Positions 1 through 7,770 of a stretch of 27,351 nucleotides of DNA are shown here, in pieces. The notes under the pieces are model-generated. The model was not told where the DNA came from. It made no database searches and was given only the letters and a program-made list of their open reading frames with translations. Position 1 is the stretch's first letter. Every line of letters starts with the position of its first letter. Location of the stretch: NCBI GenBank assembly GCA_030428695.1, contig JAUIEM010000089.1, positions 1 through 27,351 of the forward strand. The letters are read 5' to 3'. Both the position numbers and the translations under genes were made by a program. The stretch comes from a bacterium. Lineage in GTDB: Bacteria > Planctomycetota > J058 > JAJDCP01.

Positions 1-78
1 GGGCTCGCCCGCGGTCAGGTGCAGGTCGGATGCCTTGCGTTCCACCATGATCTGGAAGAGTCGATCGAGCTGTGCCAT
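1..78 (-). CDS. pilT: PilT-type twitching motility ATPase, N-terminus only (runs off the left edge)
   Basis: Only the first 26 codons are in the window. They start at an ATG on the minus strand (78-76) and stay open to base 1. The peptide begins MAQLDRLFQIMVERKASD and continues LHLTAGEP. The stretch ASDLHLTAGEP is the hallmark N-terminus of PilT/PilU/GspE-family hexameric ATPases, which power type IV pilus retraction at the inner membrane. A Shine-Dalgarno-like GAGAGGA lies about 8 nt upstream. The gene follows the cyclic-nucleotide-binding gene after only 15 nt, so the two are probably co-transcribed. PilT cannot be told from PilU, because the Walker motifs lie outside the window. Confidence 0.85.
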   Translation of the reverse strand, partial: MAQLDRLFQIMVERKASDLHLTAGEP

Positions 79-93
79 GCCCGGGGTCCTCTC

Positions 94-813
94 TTATTCG
101 GCGCTTGCGGGCTCGTCCTCGGCTTCGGCCCGCAGCTCGGACTGCATGGCGAAGTCGAAGACGACATCGACGATCGCGTGATAGGGGACGATGTGGATGC
201 GCTCCTGACGGTCGAAGACCATCAGCTGCAGCCCCGATTCGTCCCGCTCGACGCCGACCAGCCGACCGACGAGCTCCTTGCCCGTGGTCAGCGTGATCTC
301 GAGCTCGGCCCGGTCGGTCATCAGCTTGTGGAAGTTCAGGCTCGCGGCCCCGGAGACCTCGAGCCCCCAGGCGAGCGAGTCGCGCAGCAGGTCGTTGGTC
401 AAGGACAGCCGGTGGATCAGGGTCAGGATCAACGCCTGCAGGAGCTTGAGGCCGCTCAGGGGGTTCTGGTCGACCAGCGCCCGGAAGTCCTCCCCCTCCA
501 TCACCAGCAGGCGGGTCTCGCTGGAGGCGCGGGCGGTCGCCGTCCGGGTGTGGGCGCCGAGCACCGCCATCTCGCCGAAGATCGAGCCCTTGGACAGGAT
601 CGCGAGGGTGTGCTCGGCGTCGAGGGACAGGGTCTTGTGGATGCCGACATCCCCCGCCTCGATGATGTACAGCTCCTCACCGAGCTCGTCCTCGCTGAAG
701 ATCACCTCGCCGGGCTTGTAGGACCGGGCCTTGCAGCGCGCGATGAGGTCTTCCGCCTGCTCGGGCGAGAACGTGTCGAACAGGTTGATCGCCGACAGGT
801 TGGTCGGATCCAT
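94..813 (-). CDS. Cyclic-nucleotide-binding-domain protein with a possible Sm-like C-terminal domain
   Basis: This 239-residue soluble protein has a cNMP-binding fold at about residues 10-130. The phosphate-binding cassette is visible as F79-G80-E81 followed by R90-T91-A92-T93, so nucleotide binding looks intact. There is no HTH after it, so it is not a Crp/Fnr transcription factor. Residues about 168-220 (LEITLTTGKELVGRL, then LQLMVF and IHIVPYHAIVDVVF) resemble a small five-strand Sm-like barrel; this is inference. The ATG at 813 was chosen because GGGGAG sits about 8 nt upstream, the CNB fold begins just after it, and a promoter lies at 886-914. Longer in-frame starts would place that promoter inside the gene. 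The downstream pilT-like gene suggests a signalling role in pilus function. Confidence 0.85.
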   Translation of the reverse strand: MDPTNLSAINLFDTFSPEQAEDLIARCKARSYKPGEVIFSEDELGEELYIIEAGDVGIHKTLSLDAEHTLAILSKGSIFGEMAVLGAHTRTATARASSETRLLVMEGEDFRALVDQNPLSGLKLLQALILTLIHRLSLTNDLLRDSLAWGLEVSGAASLNFHKLMTDRAELEITLTTGKELVGRLVGVERDESGLQLMVFDRQERIHIVPYHAIVDVVFDFAMQSELRAEAEDEPASAE

Positions 814-885
814 GGTGCTTGCTCCCCGAGGTCGGAGGCCGCGCGAACCCCATCGGGGTCGTCCGTCGCTAGCTTGGAACGTCGG

Positions 886-914
886 ATGATAGCGCAGACG
901 GCGGACTTGTGCAA
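886..914 (-). promoter_or_regulatory. Sigma-70-type promoter for the CNB-pilT operon
   Basis: On the minus strand, TTGCAC (914-909) is separated by exactly 17 nt from TATCAT (891-886). Predicted initiation near 879 gives a leader of about 66 nt before the ATG at 813. This is one of the best consensus matches in the window. Confidence 0.65.
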
Positions 915-931
915 AGCGGCCCCGGCGGCGC

Positions 932-2323
932 TCATCCTCCGCGCTGGACGCGGGCGTAGAGCCACCAGTGGCAGCCGGAGTCCCGGGCGAAGGGGTAGCT
1001 CGCCCGCCAGCGGAAGCGCATCCCGGCCTCGGTCGCCTCCGGCGGCGGACGCGCCTCGGGGTCGTGGCTGTGCAGCAGCAGCCAGCGCACCCCGCGGGCA
1101 TCCCTGCCCCCGACCACCTTCAGCCGCTTCCCGCCGCGCTCCAGGCGGAGCTGGTGGAAGTCGACGAGCACGCCGGTGCGGAAGGTGTGGTCGGCGGCGA
1201 CGCGGATCTCCGGCCCGACGCTCTCGGCGAGGATGATCTCCAGCGCCGGCGTGTAGCTTCCTCTGCCGTGCTGCCACAGGCCGGCGCCGTAGAGCCCGTT
1301 GCCGACCAGGGCGAGCAGCGCCGCCGCCAGGGCGATCAGCCGCGCCGCCCCGCCCTTCCGCCACAGCGCCGCCAGGCCCTCGCCGAGCAGCAGCAGCGCG
1401 AGGCACAGGGGCACCGTCCAGTAGCGCAGGTACATCACCTCGGGCTGCCACCACAGGATCAGCGCCCCCGGCACCAGCGCGATGCCGCAGCCGTACAGCA
1501 GCGCCCGCGCGTCGCGGCGGACGACGAGCCGCGCCCCCGCCGCGAGCAGCAGCAGCGCCCCGAGCGCCGCGTAGGGGACGCTCCGCGCCGGCCCGCCGAG
1601 CACCATGCTCGCCGCGCTGTGCAGCACGGCGAGCCGGTCGGTCGCGTCCCCGCCGCCGACCGCGAGATGGCGCAGGTCGACGGCGTACAGCAGCGCGAAG
1701 CTCGCCGCCGGCAGCAGGAACAGCCCCGCCAGGCCGCCGAGGGCGCACAGCGGGCTCCCCCGCCGCAGCAGCACCCAGGCCGCCCACACGCCACAGGCCG
1801 CGAGCAGGTACAGCACGCTGAGGTGGGCGAGCGGGCCGAGCACCGCGGCGAGCACGAACAGCGCCGCGGCGCCCGCGCCGCCGCGGGCGAGGAAGCGCTG
1901 CAGCGCGACCAGGGCGAGCAGGCCGAGGCAGACCGCGAGCCCGTAGCCCCGCGCCTCCGAGCCGAGCAGCACGAGCAGCCCGTTGCTGGCGACCAGCCCC
2001 GCCCCCCACAGCGCCGCCGCCCGCCCCCGCGGCTCGAGGCACAGGGCCGCGAGCCAAACGCTGGCGGTGCCGGCCAACACCGCGGGCAGGCGCAGCAAGA
2101 GGGCCGGCGCGGTCGGTTCCCAGAGCGCGAGCCACAGGGTGTTGAGGTGGTGGTTGTTGTCGTGGTGCAGGCTGAAGACCTGCCACAGCCCGGTCAGCCC
2201 GCGGGCCCGCTCGAAGGACCAGACCTCGTCGAGCCACAGCTCCCCGCGCGCCGCCAACACGCGCAGGACCGCGCCGGCCACGACCAGGGCGGCGAGGGCG
2301 GCGCGGTAGCGGTTCCGCCTCAC
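932..2323 (-). CDS. GT-C (family 39/ArnT-like) membrane glycosyltransferase
   Basis: This is a 463-residue polytopic protein. The first helix is followed by LWLDEVWSF (residues 29-37), the acidic Asp-Glu motif in the first periplasmic loop of GT-C transferases. A His-rich loop, HHDNNHHLNTLW (53-64), follows; similar loops occur in family 39-type proteins. About ten hydrophobic segments lead to a soluble tail of about 90 residues. Such enzymes move a sugar from a polyprenyl-phosphate donor onto an acceptor on the outer side of the inner membrane; donor and acceptor cannot be read here. The GTG start at 2323 overlaps the transporter stop as GTGA, so translation is probably coupled. Longer in-frame extensions run into the transporter gene and look non-biological. 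Confidence 0.75.
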   Translation of the reverse strand: MRRNRYRAALAALVVAGAVLRVLAARGELWLDEVWSFERARGLTGLWQVFSLHHDNNHHLNTLWLALWEPTAPALLLRLPAVLAGTASVWLAALCLEPRGRAAALWGAGLVASNGLLVLLGSEARGYGLAVCLGLLALVALQRFLARGGAGAAALFVLAAVLGPLAHLSVLYLLAACGVWAAWVLLRRGSPLCALGGLAGLFLLPAASFALLYAVDLRHLAVGGGDATDRLAVLHSAASMVLGGPARSVPYAALGALLLLAAGARLVVRRDARALLYGCGIALVPGALILWWQPEVMYLRYWTVPLCLALLLLGEGLAALWRKGGAARLIALAAALLALVGNGLYGAGLWQHGRGSYTPALEIILAESVGPEIRVAADHTFRTGVLVDFHQLRLERGGKRLKVVGGRDARGVRWLLLHSHDPEARPPPEATEAGMRFRWRASYPFARDSGCHWWLYARVQRGG

Positions 2324-4536
2324 GCCAGCAGGTCCGCCTGCCCGTTCGAGGAGATCAGCATCGTGGTCGGCAGGCCGTCGATCAGCTGGTTGTAGGAGCG
2401 CAGGAAGGACTCCGCCTGGCCCGGCTCGGGCACCGCGAAGCCCATCAGCACCAGGGTCGCGTCGGCGGACTGCTCGTGGAGGATGTCCGGGAACGAGGTA
2501 TGCGAGACCAGCACCTCGATCTCCGCGTCGATGCGGGCCGCGCCGACCAGGCCGCGCAGCTCGGTCTCGGCGGCGCCGCGCTCCGCGCCCTCGCCGACCA
2601 GGCGCAGGATGCGCAGGCGGGCCGAGCGCCAGCCGTGGTTGAGCTTCAACATGTAGGCGAGCAGCACCATCAGCGAGCCGTTGGCGCGGCCGCGCCACCA
2701 GATGTCGATGCGCTTGTCGCGCTCGAGGTCGGGAAGCCCGGTGTCACGGGTGAGCAGGATGCTGATCCCGAGCTCCTTGGCGAGCGCGAGGTGGTTGACG
2801 TAGGCCTCGGCCGTGTCGAGGTTCCGCGACCAGCCGAGCATCACGAGGTTGGGCTTGAGCGGCCCGATCGAGTGGCACTGCAGCATGCCGGCCAGACCGG
2901 TGTCGAAATCGCTCGCGAGCACGACCTCCGGGAAGGCGGCGAGCTCGTTGTCGTCGATGAACGTCTTCAGCCGCTTCAGCGCCTCGTCGCGGGCGGCGTG
3001 CATCGTGTGCACGCTGCCGATCACGACCTCGGCCAGGGTCACGACCCCGCGCCCGCTCTCGAGCCACACCGCGTACTGGGTCAGGGCGAGCCGGGTGTGG
3101 GGGTTGCCGGTCAGGACCAGGGTGGTCGGCCGCCAGTTCTTCGGGTCGGGCGGCGCGGAGGCGAGGCGCAGCAGGTTCTCGCGCACCCGGGAGTAGTAGA
3201 AGCCGCGCCGCACGTCGCCGAAGGTCGAGCTCAGCACGCTGCGCGAGACGTAGTAGTACAGGCCGACGATCACCGCGAGGGCGACCAGCGCCGAGATCCA
3301 GTCGATCAGGAAGGCCGCCGCGATACAGCCGAAGGCGCCGATCAGGGCGGAGGTCCAGTGGAAGAAGCGGAAGCGCGGCCGGAACGACGGGTTGCGCGCG
3401 ATCGTCTCGAGGAAGCAGGCGATGTTCGTGATGCCGTAGGTGTACAGGAAGAACATCGTCAGGATCGAGGCGACCAGGTTCAGGGCCCCGCCGCCCGCCG
3501 AGTTCCCCGCGAAGCCGAGCACGAGCAGGGTGATCACGAAGGTCAGCATCAGCCCCCGGATCGGCTCGTCCCCGCGCGCGGAGCCGACCGCGAAGGGGCG
3601 CAGCCGGCGGAAGATGTCGTCGCGGGAGAGCGCCTGCAGGATGCGCGGCGCGCCCATGAAGGAGCCCATCGCGCTCGACAGGGTCGCCGCGAAGACCCCC
3701 GCGACGACCAGGAAGCCCGCGTTGAACAGAGCTAGCTCGAGCAGGCTCTCGTAGGGCCGCGCGATCAGGTCCTCCCGCGCCAGCGCCCCGCCGCACAGGA
3801 TCGCCTCGAGGAGGTAGACGAGGAAGCCGACCGCGATCGCCGCCAGGGTGCCGCTCGGGATCGAGCGGGACGGATCCTTGAGGTCGCCGGACATGTTCAC
3901 GCCGGCCATGATGCCGGTCACCGCCGGGAAGTAGATCGCGAAGATGATCCAGAAGTTGTGCCCCTCGGTGTAGTCGGGCTTCCAGTTCGACTGGAAGGTC
4001 TCGGCCTCCCAGCCCGCGATCGCCCCGCCGAGGAAGGCGATCATCGCGAGCACGAGCACGGCGAGGATCAGGTACTGCACCTTCAGCGCCCAGCCCGCCC
4101 CGAACAGGTTGATCACGAACAGCGCGCAGGCGGTCGCGAAGGTCAACACCATGAAGTAGGGGCTCAGCTCGGGGAAGCTGGCGACGAGCGCCTCGCAGAA
4201 GCCGAGGATGTAGAACGGCACCGAGAAGGCCTGGGCGAGGTACAGCGTCAGCCCGATCGCCCCGCCCGACTCCTGGCCGAGCGAGCGCGAGATCAGGAAG
4301 TACGCGCCGCCGCCCTTGACCGGGGCGTTGGTCGAGATCGCGGCGATCGACAGGCCGGTGAAGAAGGTGATCGCCTTGGCGATGCAGAGGATGACGATCG
4401 CGCCGAGGATGCCGGCCTGGCCCGTGACGAAGCCGGCGCGCATGAACATGATCACGCCGAGGATGGTCAGGATCGACGGGGTGAAGACCCCGCCGAAGGT
4501 CCCGAACTGATTGCCCTTGGGGGCTTTATCGCTCAA
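2320..4536 (-). CDS. SLC12-like (cation-chloride cotransporter/APC superfamily) permease with C-terminal regulatory domain
   Basis: The predicted protein has 738 residues. Near the N-terminus FGTFGGVFTPSILTILGV (11-28) is the first-helix signature of cation-chloride cotransporter relatives of the APC superfamily. About twelve membrane helices follow. The last roughly 270 residues are cytosolic and contain PTTLVLTGNPHTR, LVMLGWSRNLDTAEAY and RIDIWWRGRANGSLMVLLAY, resembling the SLC12 C-terminal domain. The likely role is secondary transport of ions with chloride, or of amino acids; the substrate is not readable. I chose the TTG at 4536 because the promoter at 4568-4596 lies just upstream and an ATG at 4614 would precede it. 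The downstream GT-C gene overlaps by 4 nt. The TTG start is the weakest part of the call. Confidence 0.8.
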   Translation of the reverse strand: MSDKAPKGNQFGTFGGVFTPSILTILGVIMFMRAGFVTGQAGILGAIVILCIAKAITFFTGLSIAAISTNAPVKGGGAYFLISRSLGQESGGAIGLTLYLAQAFSVPFYILGFCEALVASFPELSPYFMVLTFATACALFVINLFGAGWALKVQYLILAVLVLAMIAFLGGAIAGWEAETFQSNWKPDYTEGHNFWIIFAIYFPAVTGIMAGVNMSGDLKDPSRSIPSGTLAAIAVGFLVYLLEAILCGGALAREDLIARPYESLLELALFNAGFLVVAGVFAATLSSAMGSFMGAPRILQALSRDDIFRRLRPFAVGSARGDEPIRGLMLTFVITLLVLGFAGNSAGGGALNLVASILTMFFLYTYGITNIACFLETIARNPSFRPRFRFFHWTSALIGAFGCIAAAFLIDWISALVALAVIVGLYYYVSRSVLSSTFGDVRRGFYYSRVRENLLRLASAPPDPKNWRPTTLVLTGNPHTRLALTQYAVWLESGRGVVTLAEVVIGSVHTMHAARDEALKRLKTFIDDNELAAFPEVVLASDFDTGLAGMLQCHSIGPLKPNLVMLGWSRNLDTAEAYVNHLALAKELGISILLTRDTGLPDLERDKRIDIWWRGRANGSLMVLLAYMLKLNHGWRSARLRILRLVGEGAERGAAETELRGLVGAARIDAEIEVLVSHTSFPDILHEQSADATLVLMGFAVPEPGQAESFLRSYNQLIDGLPTTMLISSNGQADLLA

Positions 4537-4603
4537 GGCGCGGCTCGCATAGCAGGCAGTGGAGGCGAGGGTACTGTACCCGACGCGTGGGGTCAATCTC
4601 CGT
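4496..4603 (-). repeat. Duplicated promoter/5'-gene segment, copy A
   Basis: These ~108 bases cover the transporter promoter, the leader and its first codons. They align with 13998-14101 at roughly 80% identity by eye with a few bases of gap. Identical runs include GGGCTTTATCGCTCAAG, GCGAGGGTACTG and GGTCAATCTCCGT (plus-strand orientation). Confidence 0.75.
4568..4596 (-). promoter_or_regulatory. Promoter of the SLC12-like transporter gene (copy A of a duplicated promoter)
   Basis: Minus-strand TTGACC (4596-4591) and TACCCT (4573-4568) are separated by 17 nt. Initiation near 4561 leaves about 25 nt before the proposed TTG start. The same hexamers at the same spacing recur at 14066-14094, which strengthens the call. 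Confidence 0.6.
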
Positions 4604-4620
4604 TCGCTGCCCATCCCGCA

Positions 4621-4658
4621 GGCGGGGGTAAACCCCGCCCCTACCCCCGGAAAGGGGG
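4621..4658. repeat. Two adjacent GC-rich palindromes (REP-like or terminator-like)
   Basis: GGCGGGG (4621-4627) pairs with CCCCGCC (4633-4639) around a GTAAA loop. CCCCC (4644-4648) pairs with GGGGG (4654-4658) around GGAAA. They lie between the stop of the acetyltransferase/aminotransferase gene and the transporter promoter. They could end the former transcript, but there is no T-run on either side. The sequence style resembles dispersed palindromic repeats of many environmental genomes; no second copy is in this window. Confidence 0.45.
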
Positions 4659-4684
4659 AACTGACCTCCGTTGCGGGACAGAAC

Positions 4685-6382
4685 CTACGCTGAGGTCAGC
4701 AGCGCGTCCCGCAGGGCGGCGCACACCCGCGCGGCGTCGGCCGCGGAGAGCTGGCTGCCGAGGGGCAGGCTCAGCACCTCGTCGGCGGCCGCCTCGGCGC
4801 GCGGCAGCGCGACATCGAGGTGGGCGTAGAGCGGGAGCCGATGCAGCGGCACGGGGTAGTACACCATCGTGCCGATGCCCCGCTCCTGCAGCCGCGCGCG
4901 CACCGGGTCCCGCAAGCCGCCGGCGATGCGCACGGTGAACTGGTTGTAGACGTGGCCGGGCAGGTCCCGCGGCAGTGTCAGGCCCGCGACCCCGGCGAGG
5001 CCCTCGCGGAAGGCGGCCGCGCTCGCCCGGCGGCGGGCGTTCCAGGCCTCGACGTGGGGCAGCTTGACCCGCAGCAGCGCGGCCTGCAGGGCGTCGAGCC
5101 GGGAGTTGTAGCCGAGCTCGGTGTTGTGGTACCTGACGTCGGCTCCGTGCTGCCGCAGGCGGCGCGCGTGGGCGGCGAGCGCGGGGTCGTCGGTCGCGAG
5201 CAGGCCGCCGTCACCGAAGCCGCCGAGGTTCTTGGTCGGGTAGAAGCTGTAGGCGCCGACCTCGCCGAGGGTGCCGAGCTTGCGGGTGCCGAACGAGCCG
5301 CCGAAGGCCTGGGCGGTGTCCTCGAGCACCTTGAGCCCGTGGCGCTCGGCGATGGCGAGCAGCGGGTCCATCGCGGCGGGACAGCCGAACAGGTGGACCG
5401 GGACCAGCGCCCGGGTGCGCTCGGTGATCGCCGCCTCGACCAGGGCGGGGTCGAGGTTGAAGCCGTCCTCCTCGATGTCGACGAAGACCGGCGTCGCGCC
5501 GACCAGGTCGATGGCCTCGGAGGTCGCGACGTACGAGAACGGGCTGGTGATCACCTCGTCGCCGGGCCCGATGCCGAGCACCCGCAGGCCGATGATCAGC
5601 GCGTCGGTGCCGGAGTTCAGGCCGACCGCGTGGGCGCAGCCGAGGTAGGCCGCCGCCTCCTCCTCGAAGGCCTGCACCTCGGGCCCGAGCACGTAGCCGC
5701 CCGACGCGATCACGCGCTCGCAGGCTTCGCGAAGGGCGGGCAGGAGGGGCGCGATCTCGGCCCGGATGTCGAGCGCCGGCACCGGCGCCGGAGGCGTGCC
5801 GGGCGCCGCCTCCTCGAGCGCGCGCACGCTGCCGTCGCGCTCCTGGAAGCCGCGCCCGCAGGCGCAGTGTGCCGCGCCTTCGACGAAGCGCAGGGTCAGC
5901 CCGCACACGCAGGCCCAGCCGATGCGGCGGGCCGGGACGCCGGCGACCAGCGCGTGGTCCGGCACATCCCGGGTGACGACGGCGCCGGCGGCGACGAAGG
6001 CGTAGCGGCCGACCGTCACGCCGCACACGATGGTCGCGTTGGCGCCGATGCTCGCGCCGTGCCGCAGCCGCGTCGGGGCGAAGTGCTCCGCGCTGTTGCG
6101 TGGGGTGCCCGAGCGCGGGGTGCGGACGTTGGTGAAGACCGTGCTCGGTCCGCAGAAGACCTCGTCCTCGAGGATCGCGCCCTCGTACAGCGACACGTTG
6201 TTCTGGACCTTGACCCCGTCGCCGATCACGACCCGCGGCCCGACGTAGCAGTTCTGCCCGAAGCTGCAGCGCTCGCCGATGCGGGCCTCGGGCATCACGT
6301 GGCTGAAGTGCCAGATCTTCGTGCCCTTGCCGATCACGGCGCCGTCGTCGATCACGGCGGTCTGGTGGGCGAAGTAGTCCAC
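4685..6382 (-). CDS. Fused sugar N-acetyltransferase (WbpD-like) and DegT/DnrJ/EryC1 aminotransferase (WbpE-like)
   Basis: This 565-residue protein joins two normally separate enzymes. Residues 1-150 are a left-handed beta-helix acetyltransferase with hexapeptide repeats (AVIGKG, ARIGERC, VVIGDG, ASIGANATI). A bridge with C158-V-C160 and C173-A-C175 looks like a small zinc ribbon. Residues about 205-565 form a PLP aminotransferase with NSGTDAL (256-262), LEDTAQAFGG (353-362) and the Schiff-base lysine K384 in YPTKNLGGFGDGG. In the WbpA-B-E-D-I route to diacetamido-uronic acids, WbpE aminates C3 of a 3-keto sugar nucleotide and WbpD acetylates that amine. The fusion would therefore couple consecutive cytosolic steps. 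The start is GTG at 6382, preceded by AGGAGGAGACC. The next gene on this strand is across a palindromic gap. Confidence 0.88.
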   Translation of the reverse strand: MDYFAHQTAVIDDGAVIGKGTKIWHFSHVMPEARIGERCSFGQNCYVGPRVVIGDGVKVQNNVSLYEGAILEDEVFCGPSTVFTNVRTPRSGTPRNSAEHFAPTRLRHGASIGANATIVCGVTVGRYAFVAAGAVVTRDVPDHALVAGVPARRIGWACVCGLTLRFVEGAAHCACGRGFQERDGSVRALEEAAPGTPPAPVPALDIRAEIAPLLPALREACERVIASGGYVLGPEVQAFEEEAAAYLGCAHAVGLNSGTDALIIGLRVLGIGPGDEVITSPFSYVATSEAIDLVGATPVFVDIEEDGFNLDPALVEAAITERTRALVPVHLFGCPAAMDPLLAIAERHGLKVLEDTAQAFGGSFGTRKLGTLGEVGAYSFYPTKNLGGFGDGGLLATDDPALAAHARRLRQHGADVRYHNTELGYNSRLDALQAALLRVKLPHVEAWNARRRASAAAFREGLAGVAGLTLPRDLPGHVYNQFTVRIAGGLRDPVRARLQERGIGTMVYYPVPLHRLPLYAHLDVALPRAEAAADEVLSLPLGSQLSAADAARVCAALRDALLTSA

Positions 6383-6648
6383 GGTCTCCTCCTCTCGCCG
6401 GCTCCCCTGCCGAGCCGGAGAGTAGTCGATCGCCGCGTCGATTGCACGGCGGTGGCGCGGCGGGCGCCCAGCTGCGTCCGCGTGCTTCCTCCCCTGCCGT
6501 CGCTCTGCAGGCGAGCGGATGGAGGAGGGGACGACGTTCGTGTATCATGGTGCCGAGCTGCGGCGTCTGTTCGACGGCCGCTCGGCTTCCCGCGACGCGC
6601 TGCCGTCGCCCTGCGCCGTGCTCGAGACGTCGAGCGAACGGGAGAATG
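6383..6648. promoter_or_regulatory. Divergent intergenic region between the two aminotransferase genes
   Basis: No gene is supported in these 266 bases. For the minus strand, TACTCT (6424-6419) with GTGCAA 17 nt upstream is a weak promoter. A perfect 7-bp stem, CCGGCTC (6398-6404) with GAGCCGG (6412-6418), then falls at the very 5' end of that transcript, just ahead of the ribosome-binding site. For the plus strand, TATCAT (6543-6548) could be a -10 box, but its -35 (TGGAGG) is poor. Confidence 0.4.
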
Positions 6649-7770
6649 ATGCCGCGGACCGTGCCCTTCCTCGACCTGGCCTCCCAGTACCGTTCCCTGC
6701 AGCCGGCCATCGACGCCGCGCTCGCCGCCGTGATCGCGGACACCGCCTTCGTCCACAGCCCGTACGTGCGCGCCTTCGAGCAGGAGTTCGCCGCCTTCAG
6801 CGGGCTGCCGCACTGTGTCGGCGTCGGCAACGGCACCGACGCGCTCGAGATCGTGTTCGAGGCGCTCGAGCTGCCGGCGGAGGCGGAGGTCATCGTCCCC
6901 GCGAACACCTTCATCGCCAGCGCCGAGGCGGTCGTCCGGGCGGGCCTGCGGCCGGTGTTCTGCGACTGCCGGCCGGGGACCTACACCCTCGATCCCGACG
7001 ACGCCGCCCGGCGGATCACCCCGCGCACCCGCGCCATCCTGCCCGTGCACCTGTACGGGCAGCCGGCGGACATGGCCGCCATCGGCGCCCTGGCGGAACG
7101 CCACGGGCTCGCCGTGGTCGAGGACGCGGCGCAGGCCCACGGGGCCCGGCGCGGGGGGCAGCCGGTCGGCTCCTTCGGGGTCGCCGGCACCTTCAGCTTC
7201 TACCCGGGCAAGAACCTCGGCGCCTACGGCGACGCCGGCGCGATCGTGACCGCCGACGCCGCGCTGGCCGAGCGCTGCCGGCTGATCCGCAACCACGGCT
7301 CGGTCGTCAAGTACGAGCACCGGCGGCTCGGGCGGAACTCCCGCCTCGACGGCCTGCAGGCGGCCGTGCTCTCCGCCAAGCTCCCCCACCTCGCCGCCTG
7401 GAACGCGCGCCGCCGCGCGCTCGCCGCGCGCTACCGGGCGGAGCTCGAGGGGCTCGCGGGGCTCGAGCTGCCCGTCGAGGATGCCGACGTCGAGCCGGTC
7501 TACCACCTGTTCGTCGTGCGGGTCGCGGACCGCGACCGGGTGCGCGCGGGCCTCAAGGAGCGGGGCATCGCGACCGGCATCCACTACCCGACGCCGCTGA
7601 CCCGGATGCCGTGCTTCGCCTTCGCCGGCCAGGCGGACGAGCCGCTGTTCGCCCACGAGAGCGCCGACGGCCTGCTCAGCCTGCCGATCGGCGAGCACCT
7701 CGACGACGACGACATCGCCTACGTCGCGGCCGCCCTCGCCGCGCTGTGCGGGAGCGCGGAGCATGCCTGA
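6649..7770 (+). CDS. DegT/DnrJ/EryC1 family sugar aminotransferase
   Basis: The predicted protein is a 373-residue fold-type I PLP enzyme. It opens with VPFLDLASQY (5-14), typical of nucleotide-sugar 3- or 4-aminotransferases. It carries GNGTDAL (60-66), VVEDAAQAHGA (156-166) and the Schiff-base lysine K188 in FYPGKNLGAYGDAG. It transfers an amino group, usually from glutamate, to a keto-deoxysugar nucleotide in the cytosol. Two ATGs occur in tandem (6646 and 6649); I chose the second because GGGAG (6640-6644) is too close to the first. The dehydrogenase gene overlaps its end by 8 nt. It is a paralogue of the C-terminal half of the fused enzyme across the divergent promoter, so the cluster probably makes either two amino sugars or one diamino sugar. 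Confidence 0.87.
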   Translation: MPRTVPFLDLASQYRSLQPAIDAALAAVIADTAFVHSPYVRAFEQEFAAFSGLPHCVGVGNGTDALEIVFEALELPAEAEVIVPANTFIASAEAVVRAGLRPVFCDCRPGTYTLDPDDAARRITPRTRAILPVHLYGQPADMAAIGALAERHGLAVVEDAAQAHGARRGGQPVGSFGVAGTFSFYPGKNLGAYGDAGAIVTADAALAERCRLIRNHGSVVKYEHRRLGRNSRLDGLQAAVLSAKLPHLAAWNARRRALAARYRAELEGLAGLELPVEDADVEPVYHLFVVRVADRDRVRAGLKERGIATGIHYPTPLTRMPCFAFAGQADEPLFAHESADGLLSLPIGEHLDDDDIAYVAAALAALCGSAEHA

